Shown here: positions 10,101 to 18,900 of the stretch, in pieces
Layout of the letters: every line of letters begins with the position of its first letter
Numbering within the stretch: position 1 is the stretch's first letter
Source: Actinoplanes utahensis
GTDB lineage: Bacteria; Actinomycetota; Actinomycetes; Mycobacteriales; Micromonosporaceae
Length of the DNA stretch: 64,000 bases
Direction of reading: 5' to 3'
Assembly (NCBI RefSeq): GCF_016862455.1
Contig: NZ_BOMZ01000027.1
Coordinates: 101,893-165,892 of the forward strand
The notes under the pieces: model-generated
What the model was told of the DNA's origin: nothing
What the model saw: the letters and a program-made list of their open reading frames with translations, nothing else
Databases searched by the model: none
Position numbers and translations under genes: made by a program

Positions 10101-10213
10101 ACGGCTATCCCGACGTTGCAGACGCCGCGCCCAGGCTGCAGCTGATGCAGCAACCACTGCGCCTGCTCCTTCGCCGAGATCGCGACTTCCTCCGGCAGCA
10201 GGGACTCATCCAT
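7139..10213 (-). CDS. Nonribosomal peptide synthetase module C-A-PCP, predicted glycine
   Basis: A 1024-residue C-A-PCP module and the first gene of the leftward operon. The condensation domain has HHLVIDY (His 136-137, Asp 141), the usual HHxxxD with Tyr replacing Gly. Adenylation carries TSGSSGRPKG, FDISALE, NVYGPTE, YRTGD and NDKVD. The pocket residues read D-I-L-Q-L-G-V-I-W-K, identical to the other NRPS here, so glycine is predicted. The carrier site is FFLSGGHSLL. The two NRPSs share layout and many segments, which suggests an old duplication. The ATG at 10213 faces the divergent promoter region. No loading or formylation domain precedes the condensation domain, so an upstream acyl carrier donor is needed. 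Confidence 0.95.
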   Translation of the reverse strand: MDESLLPEEVAISAKEQAQWLLHQLQPGRGVCNVGIAVRVERVLRWWPLQQALNHLGRRHPALRAVLSFDGPVPHKRFLAADVEFPLSVDGATEQSLPGLLSERVIEPFELGDGGLLIRAHLVLLPGASVVLFVSHHLVIDYISTVILMTELPRLYESFAADGQAPPELDGIAAIHLEPPADQNVIDYWIKHLDGVDPGGMALPGARAITGRPTFAGARVGHEMSAAAVEAVARLRARTKVTQNLILLAAFYLLLARHGAGPAVVVGIPVTGRRKLRGDVVGFHTKTLPVRVDVTDDLRVEELVQRTCGAFLEGLEHDDASFEDIQTVLASRSADWRVPLFRHSFNYRPLKEEDRYMAGAPIQLGEVHNGMSRLDMEWIFYGSDTAIEIATVYSTEVHEEKFVRSLFQRYEAILLEMAEGLAAPVGTVTGWSDLDRTADRLLGTTGRPMSSPTVLAAVAAHTAEHPDAPAVRHRGRTVTYGELMSKAAAVAGMLRENGLRPGEPVALFAGRGPDLLAAALGVWTAGGAYLPLDPEHPAVRLADQVADASVRFILAEAGAPAEMTGGRRVLPLAAAVGTEVAGIGAGATDPEGTAYLIYTSGSSGRPKGVVVSHASLANLLHDFADRLEFAVTDKMLWLTTFSFDISALEVFLPLVAGGTVVIADDHDRVDASRLFRLVSDENVGVVQATPTTWRHIAGELAGQLAGRRVLCGGEPLSAVLAGRLLADGCRLFNVYGPTETTIWSTVAELRHPVPDPVPIGVPIANTTVMVCTPEGRPVPPGVPGELWIGGAGVALGYHDRPDATAERFCDVPGRGRFYRTGDEVRQSDEGLVFLGRTDRQVKIRGHRLELAEIESVLEHHPAVRAAAVVTEPDSAGHLRLVAAISPTGGGPVDDSRLREHAARHLPAAAVPSRIVVLDRFPMTGNDKVDHRALGRLLAPDGAPVVLPVDPALRKLVMLWREVLGDNRLGPDANFFLSGGHSLLAVTLADRLTAEFGEGIGFDTVFDAPSPRLFQLWLSDREVSR

Positions 10214-10423
10214 CTCGCCGCCGTTTCCCGACTGACCGCCGACCTCTGGAATGCCTGAAAGACCCCGGCAAGCTAATCAGCGTCAGGACCTCGCCGACCT
10301 GTCGCGGGTTTGCGGGACGTGAGACCACCACCTACCGGCCAGAAGAATTTCCCCACGTTCGGCGGTGATCCGCGGCCTCAGCCGGGCCCCCGAGCTCGGG
10401 TACTGCGAGGGCGGAGGAATCAC
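10214..10423. promoter_or_regulatory. Divergent intergenic region between NRPS and PKS operons
   Basis: These 210 bp separate the start of the leftward NRPS operon from the rightward PKS operon and must hold both promoters. A strong ribosome binding site (GGAGG at 10413-10417, 6 nt before ATG 10424) serves the PKS. I did not find convincing -35/-10 pairs or a clear operator repeat. Confidence 0.5.
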
Positions 10424-13400
10424 ATGGCCACGACGGAACCCATCGCCATCATCGGGATGGCGGCTCGCTTGCCGCAGTCGGACGACATCGTCCAGTACTG
10501 GCGGAACCTGGTCGCCGGCCGGGACTGTCTGACTGAACTCTCCGACGACGAACTGCTGCGCAACCAGGAGGATCCGGCGCTCTTCAACCGGCCGGACTAT
10601 GTGCGCCGCCGGCCCGTGATCGATGGCGCCGACGCCCTGGACATCGGCCTCTTCGGGATGACTCCGCGGGAAGCCGAGCTGCGGGACCCCCAGTACCGGC
10701 TGATGCTGGAGACCGTCCACGCGGCGTTGGAACACGGCGGCTACGACCCGGCACGGTTCCCGGGGATGATCGGGTTGTTCGCGGCGACCAACGCCAACCG
10801 CTACCGGTACGACTACGTGGAGACCCAGACCGACGTGGTACGGCAGGTCGGATGGGCGGCGATCGACATCGCGAACCACCCGGACTACATGTCCACGTTC
10901 GTGTCGTACAAGCTCGGCCTGCGCGGGCCGAGCGCCACGGTCCTCACCGCCTGCTCCAGCTCGCTGACAACAGTGCATCTGGCGTGCACAGCGCTGCGCG
11001 CCGGCGACTGCGAGATGGTCGTCGCGGGCGGCGTCGACATCGAGTTCCCCTATCACAAGGGTTACGTCCCCATCCCCGGCGGCATCAGCGCGGTCGACGG
11101 CGTGGTCCGCGCGTTCGACGGCCTGGGCACCGGAACGAACTTCGGGAACGGCGTCGGCGCGGTCCTGCTGAAACCCCTGGCCGCGGCGCGACGCGACAAC
11201 GACACGATCTACGCGGTCGTCCTCGGCTCGGCGCTGAACAACGACGGTGCGCGCAAGGTCGGATACACCGCACCAAGCATCGCCGGGCAGAGCGAGTGCG
11301 CGCAGCGGGCGCTGCGCGTCAGCGGAGTGAAACCGCACGACATCGGCTATGTCGAGGCACACGGCACCGGCACTCGTGTCGGCGACCCGATCGAACTGGC
11401 CGGGCTCATCGACGCCTACCGTGCCGCCGCCGACGGCCCGCTGCCCAGCCAATACTGCGGGATCGGCTCGGTGAAGTCCAACATCGGCCACCTGGGCCAG
11501 GCCGCGGGAGTGGCCTCGCTGATCAAGGCCGCGCTGATCCTCACCCATGACGTGATCCCGCCGAGCATCAACGTGACCGTCCCCCACCCGGACATCGAGT
11601 GGGAGAACTCCCCGTTCTACCTCAACACCGAGCTGCGGCCCTGGCCCCGGGACCCGGACCGGCCGCGCCACATCGGGATCAGCTCGTTCGGTGTCGGCGG
11701 TACCAACGCCCACGTGATTCTCGGCGACCCTCCGGCCTCGGCCGCCCCGGCAGGCCGACGCGAACACGAGGCGCTGCTCTGGTCCGCGATGGACCGCGCC
11801 ACCGAAGTCGCCCTGCGCGCCCGGCTCGCCGACCACTTCGACGAACTGCCCGATCACGAGTTCGGCGACGCGGCCTTCACGACCCGGGCCGGACGATCGC
11901 CGAAACCCGTCCGGGCCGCCCTGGTGGCCGCCGACGCCGCCGACGCCACCGCCGGGCTGCGTGCCGCCGACCGGATCCTGCTCGGCGACGGTGTCACCCG
12001 CCGGCCCGTCTTCGCCTTTCCCGGCCAGGGTGCTCAGATCCCCGGGATGTTCCACCGGCTGTACGACGCCGAACCTCTCTTCCGCGACGGCTGCGATGCC
12101 GCCTTCGAGGTGCTGCAACCGCTGCTGGGGTACGACCTGGCCAAACTGTGGCGCACCACGACGGACCCGGCCGATCTGGCGCGCACCGACGTGGCGCAGC
12201 CGCTGCTGTACGTGCTGGAGTACACCCTGGCCCACTGCCTCATGGCGTGGGGCGTGACCCCCGCACTGATGGTGGGGCACAGCCTCGGCGAACTCGTGGC
12301 TGCGGCCGTGGCCGGAGTCTTCGACTTCGAGTCCGGTCTGCGTGCGGTGGCCGAGCGTGCCCGGTGGATGGCCCGGATGCCCACCGGTGTGATGCTGGCC
12401 GTGACGGCCACGGCCGACGAGGTCGCCGCCGTGCTCACCCCCACGGTCGTACTGGCCTCGGTCAACGGTCCCCGGCAGGTCGTGCTGGCCGGACCCGCCG
12501 ACGACATCACCGAGGCCGCGGCGGTGCTCACCGCACAAGGACTCCAAACCCGCACCCTGCAGACGTCACACGCCTACCACTCCCCGTCGATGACACAGGC
12601 AGCCGAGGGTTTCGAGGCCGTGCTGGCCGGGATGACCCTCGCCCCCCCGAGCATTCCGATCGTGTCGGCCGCTACCGGGCGGCCGATGAGCGACAGCGAG
12701 GCGACGTCCGCCTCCTTCTGGGCGGGCCAGCTGATCGCCCCGGTCCGGTTCGACGACGCAGCCGCGGCAGTGCTCGCGGACGGCGCGGCAACCGTGATCG
12801 AGATCGGTCCCGGCCGTACCCTGTCGACGCTGCTACGCGGCCGCCCCGACTTCACCGCCGGCGGCAACCGGGTGATGGCCATGGCCACCCACGAGAACGA
12901 GACCACTGCCCTCACCCGAACCCTGGCCCAATTCTGGGTCGACGGTGCCGCCGTCACCTACTGGGACGACGACGCTCAGCGCGGATACCGGCGAGTCGCT
13001 CTGCCGGGATATCCGTACCAGCGGAGCAGGTTCTGGCTGGAGGCGTTGCGACGGGACGGGGCGGCCGAGCCGTCACCCGCCGAGGCCCCGGAAGCCGCCA
13101 CGGTGACGGCCTCCGCCGCGGACGAGACAGCGAATGGGCCGATCCCCGACGGCCCGGGAGCGCAGCGGTGGCGGATCGCGGAGGTCACCTGGGTACGCGA
13201 CAGCGCTCGCCCCGCCGTCCCCGAGTCCGGCGGCAGCGGGGTCGTCCTGCTTCCGGACGACCCGGACCAGGCCATGACCGTACAGACTCTGCTCCAGCGC
13301 GCCGGGCTGCGCGGACAGCGAGTGATCGACAGCCGACCTTCGCCGGATGCCGGCCGTCCCGCAATCGACCCCACCGACCCCGCCGCCTGGTCGGCCCGCC

Positions 13401-15937
13401 TCGACCAGGCGGTGGACACCGGAGCCGGCCCCGTGGCCCTGGTCCATGCCGCGCTGACGACTCCCGGACTCACGGCGGGTTCTGCCGGTACGTCACCGAG
13501 TGACCGGCTCACCGACACCATCACCACGGTGACCGCCGCCCTGCGGGCCGCATCGGCGTTCCAGCGCCGGACCGGGCGTCCGACACGGCTCGTCCTCCTC
13601 GGCTCCCACCTGATCGACGTCACCGGCGGCGACCGTGTCGACCCGCACGGAGCCGCCCTCACCGCGCTGATGCGAACCGCCGCGCAGGAGGCGCCGGCGG
13701 TCACGTGTCAAGTGATCGACCTGGGTTCGCGCCCGGCCCCGGACGCGGTCGTCGCCGCCCTGTCCCGGGCCGACCTGCCGCTGCAGGCCGTGCGCGGCGT
13801 CGCCCGGTGGGTGCCCCGGCTGGCACCGGTGCGCGAGGGCACCGGCACGGTATCGGCGCCATCGGCGCCGCGTCTACGCCACGGCGGCACCTATCTGGTG
13901 ACCGGTGGCCTCGGCGGGATCGGACTGGTCGTCGCCCGCGCGTTGGCGGAGACCGGCCTCCGTCCCCGGCTCGCCCTGCTGAGCCGGACACCGCCGGCCG
14001 GCCGGCCGGACCGCGACGGCATCGCCACCGCACTCGCCGGGCTGGCCGAGGCGGGCGCCGACGTCGAGGTGGTGACAGCCGACGTGGCCGATCTCGACTC
14101 GCTACGGGCCGCGGTCCATGAGGTGGAGCGTCGGCTCGGGCCGATCGGCGGCGTCGTCCATGCCGCCGGAGTCGCGGGCGGCGGCCTCCTCGAACGTCGA
14201 TCCGCTGACGAGATCCGGGCTGTGCTGCGGCCCAAGGTGGACGGGTTGCACGCCCTCGAAGCGGTCTTCGCCGACAGGTCTCCCCTGGATTTCCTGGCCG
14301 TCTTCTCCAGCGCAGCCGCCGTGGCCGGCATGTACGGCAGCGGGGACTACGCCGCGGCGAACGCGTACCTCGACGCGTACTGCCGGGGTGAATCCGGAGG
14401 GCCGCGCCGTACCGTCTCGGTGCAGTGGCCGGGCTGGGCCGAGGTCGGCATGCTCGCCCGGTCCGCCGCGGGCCAGACGATCCTGGGTGCCGGCGACGCC
14501 CGCGCCGCTACGGACGGCACCGCTGCCGCCGTCGGCGCCGGCGACGGTGCGCCCAAGGGCGCCGAGGTCGCTGTGGAATGGATCCGTGAGGCGGGCCGCG
14601 ACTGGGAATTCGACGAACACGTCTTCGAGGGCACGCCGGTGCTGCCCGGCACCGCGATGCTCGAACTCGTCGCCCTCGCCGGGCGCCACGCGGGGGAGCG
14701 TGGGGACTGGCCGGTCGCCATCCGGGATCTCGTGTTCCTGTCTCCGGTCGTCGGTGACCGGCGCCGTCAGGTGCGTGCGGTCATCCGCCCGCTCCGCCGG
14801 GGCCACAAAGTCATCGTCCAGTCGCGCGGTGCGGGCACCAGTGAACCGTGGACCGATCACGCCACCGCGACCGTGGCCGCGGCAACCGAACTCGCGGAAC
14901 AGCCGAGGTTTCCGCTGCCTGAGGACGGTCCGAAAACCGAGGCCATCGACGCCCCGCTCGCCGACTGGGTAGCGTTCGGTCCCCGGTGGGAGACGATGAC
15001 CGAAGTGCGCGGCGACGACACGGAACGAACCGCCCGGCTGATTCTGCCCGAGCGCTACCACCACGACTTCGCTGATCACCCGGTGCATCCGGCGATCGTG
15101 GACGTCGCCGCGGGCCTTCTGCACGACCTGGACCGAGGTCAGTCGTTCGCCCCGTTCATCTACCGCAGTGTGACCGTCTTCGCTCCTCTCACCGGCGATG
15201 TCCGGGTGCACGCCCGGTTCAGCGCACAGAGCCGGACCGCGCGGCGGGCCGTCGACTTCGACATCTACGACACCGCCACCGGGCGGCTGCTGTTCCGGGC
15301 GGAGTCCTTCGCGATGCGCGAGGTCGCGGAGCGCCGGTTCGGGGCCACGGACGGCACCGTCCGCGAGGAGCCGGCCCGCCACGACAAGGCCGCCCGCGTC
15401 GAGGAGCACGTGTCGCCCGTTCCCTCGCGGCCAGCCGGGCCGCCACCCGGCCTTCTGCTCCCGGCCGAGGGTGCGGCCGCATTCCTGAGGCTGCTGAACG
15501 ACGGCGAACCGGCGGTGGCACTAGTCGACCTGGTCGATGTCGCGCTGCCCGTACCCGGCCTGCCGTGGTCGGACACGCCGCCATCGGAGGCCCCGGCCAC
15601 GCTACCGGCGATCGCCTCCACTGCGGCGCCCCGTCCGGTGGAGGCGGCACCCCCGCCCCCGGCAGTCAGCACGCCGGCCGCGGCCGGCGGCGACGTGATC
15701 GCCGTACTGCGGGAACTGTGGACAGCCGCACTCGGGGTGAAGGATCTCGGGCCGGACGACGACTTCTTCGAGGTGGGCGGCAACTCTCTGGCCGCGGTGC
15801 AACTCACCGCTCAGATCAACGCTCACTTCGGCACCGACCTGGGCGCCGGGACCCTGTTCGACCATCCGACCATGCGAGCGCTGGCCTCCGAGGTTCCGGC
15901 TCTCCGGGAGGCGTCCACCGACCGTGGCGCCCCCTGA
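10424..15937 (+). CDS. Type I polyketide synthase module KS-AT-KR-DH-ACP
   Basis: An 1837-residue one-module PKS. KS spans about 5-425 (Cys 177 in TACSSS, His 313 in EAHGTG, His 356 in KSNIGH). AT spans about 520-830 with Ser 620 (GHSLGE) and HAYH at 716-719, pointing to malonyl-CoA. KR has the NADPH loop GGLGGIG at 1161-1167 and the later Ser and Tyr (FSS, DYAAANAY), without the LDD motif of B-type KRs. DH follows KR, with His 1399 in DEHVFEGTPVLPG and an Asp in HPAIVD. A KR-tail-like segment (PAEGAAAFLRLL, about 1678) comes next, then ACP with Ser 1788 (VGGNSL). The start is fixed by GGAGG and ATG 10424. The expected product of the cycle is an enoyl thioester; no ER is present. Confidence 0.95.
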   Translation: MATTEPIAIIGMAARLPQSDDIVQYWRNLVAGRDCLTELSDDELLRNQEDPALFNRPDYVRRRPVIDGADALDIGLFGMTPREAELRDPQYRLMLETVHAALEHGGYDPARFPGMIGLFAATNANRYRYDYVETQTDVVRQVGWAAIDIANHPDYMSTFVSYKLGLRGPSATVLTACSSSLTTVHLACTALRAGDCEMVVAGGVDIEFPYHKGYVPIPGGISAVDGVVRAFDGLGTGTNFGNGVGAVLLKPLAAARRDNDTIYAVVLGSALNNDGARKVGYTAPSIAGQSECAQRALRVSGVKPHDIGYVEAHGTGTRVGDPIELAGLIDAYRAAADGPLPSQYCGIGSVKSNIGHLGQAAGVASLIKAALILTHDVIPPSINVTVPHPDIEWENSPFYLNTELRPWPRDPDRPRHIGISSFGVGGTNAHVILGDPPASAAPAGRREHEALLWSAMDRATEVALRARLADHFDELPDHEFGDAAFTTRAGRSPKPVRAALVAADAADATAGLRAADRILLGDGVTRRPVFAFPGQGAQIPGMFHRLYDAEPLFRDGCDAAFEVLQPLLGYDLAKLWRTTTDPADLARTDVAQPLLYVLEYTLAHCLMAWGVTPALMVGHSLGELVAAAVAGVFDFESGLRAVAERARWMARMPTGVMLAVTATADEVAAVLTPTVVLASVNGPRQVVLAGPADDITEAAAVLTAQGLQTRTLQTSHAYHSPSMTQAAEGFEAVLAGMTLAPPSIPIVSAATGRPMSDSEATSASFWAGQLIAPVRFDDAAAAVLADGAATVIEIGPGRTLSTLLRGRPDFTAGGNRVMAMATHENETTALTRTLAQFWVDGAAVTYWDDDAQRGYRRVALPGYPYQRSRFWLEALRRDGAAEPSPAEAPEAATVTASAADETANGPIPDGPGAQRWRIAEVTWVRDSARPAVPESGGSGVVLLPDDPDQAMTVQTLLQRAGLRGQRVIDSRPSPDAGRPAIDPTDPAAWSARLDQAVDTGAGPVALVHAALTTPGLTAGSAGTSPSDRLTDTITTVTAALRAASAFQRRTGRPTRLVLLGSHLIDVTGGDRVDPHGAALTALMRTAAQEAPAVTCQVIDLGSRPAPDAVVAALSRADLPLQAVRGVARWVPRLAPVREGTGTVSAPSAPRLRHGGTYLVTGGLGGIGLVVARALAETGLRPRLALLSRTPPAGRPDRDGIATALAGLAEAGADVEVVTADVADLDSLRAAVHEVERRLGPIGGVVHAAGVAGGGLLERRSADEIRAVLRPKVDGLHALEAVFADRSPLDFLAVFSSAAAVAGMYGSGDYAAANAYLDAYCRGESGGPRRTVSVQWPGWAEVGMLARSAAGQTILGAGDARAATDGTAAAVGAGDGAPKGAEVAVEWIREAGRDWEFDEHVFEGTPVLPGTAMLELVALAGRHAGERGDWPVAIRDLVFLSPVVGDRRRQVRAVIRPLRRGHKVIVQSRGAGTSEPWTDHATATVAAATELAEQPRFPLPEDGPKTEAIDAPLADWVAFGPRWETMTEVRGDDTERTARLILPERYHHDFADHPVHPAIVDVAAGLLHDLDRGQSFAPFIYRSVTVFAPLTGDVRVHARFSAQSRTARRAVDFDIYDTATGRLLFRAESFAMREVAERRFGATDGTVREEPARHDKAARVEEHVSPVPSRPAGPPPGLLLPAEGAAAFLRLLNDGEPAVALVDLVDVALPVPGLPWSDTPPSEAPATLPAIASTAAPRPVEAAPPPPAVSTPAAAGGDVIAVLRELWTAALGVKDLGPDDDFFEVGGNSLAAVQLTAQINAHFGTDLGAGTLFDHPTMRALASEVPALREASTDRGAP

Positions 15938-15983
15938 TCAGCCCGATGCCGACAGACCCAGCCGACGACTCGGAGGAGTCACC

Positions 15984-18900
15984 ATGCCGTCATCCATCGC
16001 CATCATCGGCATGGCCGGCCGTTTTCCCGGGGCCATGGACATCGAGGCCTTCTGGCACAACCTGACGATCGGTCAAGACTGCATCACCGAGCTCGACGAC
16101 CAGGACCTGCTGCGGCGTGGGGAGTACCCGGAGTACTTGGCGCATCCGAACTATGTCCGGCGTCGGCCCTGCCTGCCGGCCGCCGACATGTTCGACGCCC
16201 GATGTTTCGGCATGACCCCGCGCGAGGCGGAGATCCGGGACCCGCAGCAGCGTGTCCTGCTGGAGGTGGCACACAGCGCCCTGGAACACGCCGGCTACGA
16301 CCCGGCCCGCTACCCCGGCGCGATCGGCATGTTCGCCGGCACGAACATCAACCGCTACCGGATGGACCACCTGGAGCAGGACGCGACGATCCGCGCCACG
16401 GTTCCCTTCCTGGCTCTGGAGATCGCCAACGCCCCCGACTACGTCGCGACCTTCCTGTCCCACCGGCTGGGCCTGACCGGGCCCAGCATGACGTTGCAGA
16501 CGGCATGCTCCACGGGCCTGACCGCGGTGCGTACCGCGGCCCATTCCCTAGAGGCCGGCGAATGCGACATGGCGCTCGCCGGGGTGTGCAGCATCGAGAT
16601 GCCGCTGGACTACGGCTACCTTCAGATGGAGGGCAGCATCCTGGCGCGCGACGGACGGCCGAAACCGTTCGACGCCGACGCGGACGGCACCAACTTCGGT
16701 AGCGGCTGCGGTGTGGTGCTCCTGAAACCCCTGGACGCGGCGATCGCCGACCGGGACACCATCCACGCCGTGATCCGCGGCGCGGCGCTGAACAACGACG
16801 GTACCCGTAAGGCCGGATTCACCGCCCCCAGTATCGAGGGCCAGGCGGAGTGCATCGCCGAAGCGATCCGTCAGTCCGGCGTCGACCCACGCGACATCTC
16901 GTATGTCGAAGCCCACGGGACGGCGACCCGGCTCGGCGATCCGATCGAGGTCGCCGGCCTGACCGAAGCCTTCCACCGCGCCGCCGGGGACACCGAGCTG
17001 CCGCACGGCTACTGTTCCATCGGCTCGGTGAAGTCGAACATCGGTCACGTGGGACAGGCATCCGGCGCCGCCGGGTTGATCAAGACGGTGCTGGCCCTCG
17101 CCCGCGAGTGGATCCCGCCGAGTATCAATGTCACACGAGTCAATCCCCGGTTGATGCTGGAGGATACGCCGTTCAAGGTGGCGACCGAGGCGCTCCCGTG
17201 GCCCCGGACCGCCGGCTCGCCGCGGACAGCCGGAGTCAGCTCGTTCGGCATCGGCGGCACCAACGCGCACGTGGTGCTCTCGGAAGCGCCGGCGCCGGGG
17301 CAGCCGGTGCCCACGCTACGGCGTACCGAGCTCATCGTCTGGTCCGGCGCTGACGCCGGAGCCGCCGACGAACTCGGGCGGCGGCTGGCCGAGCAGGCCG
17401 GAGAACTGGATCCGGTCGGGTTCGCCGACGCGGCACACACCCTGCGCGTCGGGCGGACCGAGCGCCGGGTCCGCCGCGCCCTGGTCGCCCGAGACGCCGC
17501 GCACGCGTCGCAGGCGTTGCTCAGCGGCACCGACGTGATCATGCCGGACGGGCCGTCCCGGCAACTGATCTTCTGTTTTCCCGGTCAGGGAAACGCGTTG
17601 CGGAACGCCGGCCTCGAGCTGTACCGCTCCGAGCCGGTCTTCCGGGACCACTGTGACGAGGTGTTCGGGCTGCTGCGCACACACATCGACGCCGATCTGC
17701 CCTCGATGTGGCGCGCCGACGACGACGTCGCGCTGACCGACACGGCCATCGCCCAGCCGTTGCTGTTCGCTCTGGAATACGCGATCGCCCGTACCCTGAT
17801 CGATCTGGGCATACGTCCGGCTGCACTCATCGGGCACAGCGTCGGCGAACTGGTCGCGGCTACCGTGGCCGGCGTGTTCAGCCTCGCTGACGGCGCCCGC
17901 GCCGTCAGCGCCAGAGCCACCCTGATGCGGCAGATGCCGCCCGGCGCGATGCTGGCGGTCGCCGCCGGGGCCGCCGAGGTGAAGCCCTACCTGGATACGA
18001 CGGTCAGTCTGGCCGCGGTCAACAGCGCACGGCAGTCGGTGCTCTCCGGCCCAGACCCGGCGCTGCGCGCGATCGCTGAGAAGATGCGCGCCGACGGAAT
18101 CGCGAGCACCCCGATGTCCACGTCTCACGCGTTCCATTCGCCGGCCATGGCACCCGCCGCCGAGGAGTTCGAGGCCATCCTGACCGGAATGACCTTGCGG
18201 CCCCCCGCCATACCCGTCGTCAGCGGCATGACCGGTGCGCCGGTAGGTGACGACGAGGCCGTCTCCGCAGCCTTCTGGGCACGACAACTGGTGGCTCCGG
18301 TGCAGTTCGCGACGGCGGTGACCACAGCCCTCGGAGGTGGCCCGGCCTTCCTGATCGAGACCGGTCCGGGACACAGCCTGACCCGTCTTCTGCGAGCCGA
18401 TCCCGCGGTGCGGTCGGGCGATTCTCTGCCGCTCCCGGTCTTCGACACCGATTCGGGTACGCCCGGCGCGTTCGACCGGCTGCTGGGCAGGCTCTGGGTG
18501 GAGAACCATCCGGTGGATCTCGAACGCCGCGACGGCGGGACGGGCCGACGGCGGGTGCCGGTCATCGGCTACCCGTATCAGCGCCGCCGGTTCTGGGTCG
18601 ACCGACCGGCGGCGCACAAGCCACCGCGGGACAATTCCATGATCGTCGACCGGGCCGGTGGGGCCGGCGCACACCGGGACACTGTCGCTCCGGGGGTGTC
18701 GCCTACGGTCACCATGCCCGATCCGGTGGCCGTACCGGCGCCGCCCGCTCCACCAGCGGCACCCAGCCGGTGGAGCCTGGCTGCTCTGGAGTGGACCCGC
18801 CGCCGCACCACGCCGGCGCCGCTCACCACCCGGCGCGTGGAGGACGCCCACGCCGTTCTGGTGCTTCCCGGCGATCGCGACCTGGCCGCCACCGTGCGCG

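Noticed and set aside
10283..12547. A 754-codon leftward open frame opposite the first rightward PKS
   Set aside because: It mirrors the PKS codons, has no recognisable domain, and the rightward frame holds all KS and AT motifs.
15924..15983. Upstream GTG start for the second rightward PKS
   Set aside because: It would overlap the previous gene and lacks a ribosome site, whereas GGAGG lies right before ATG 15984.
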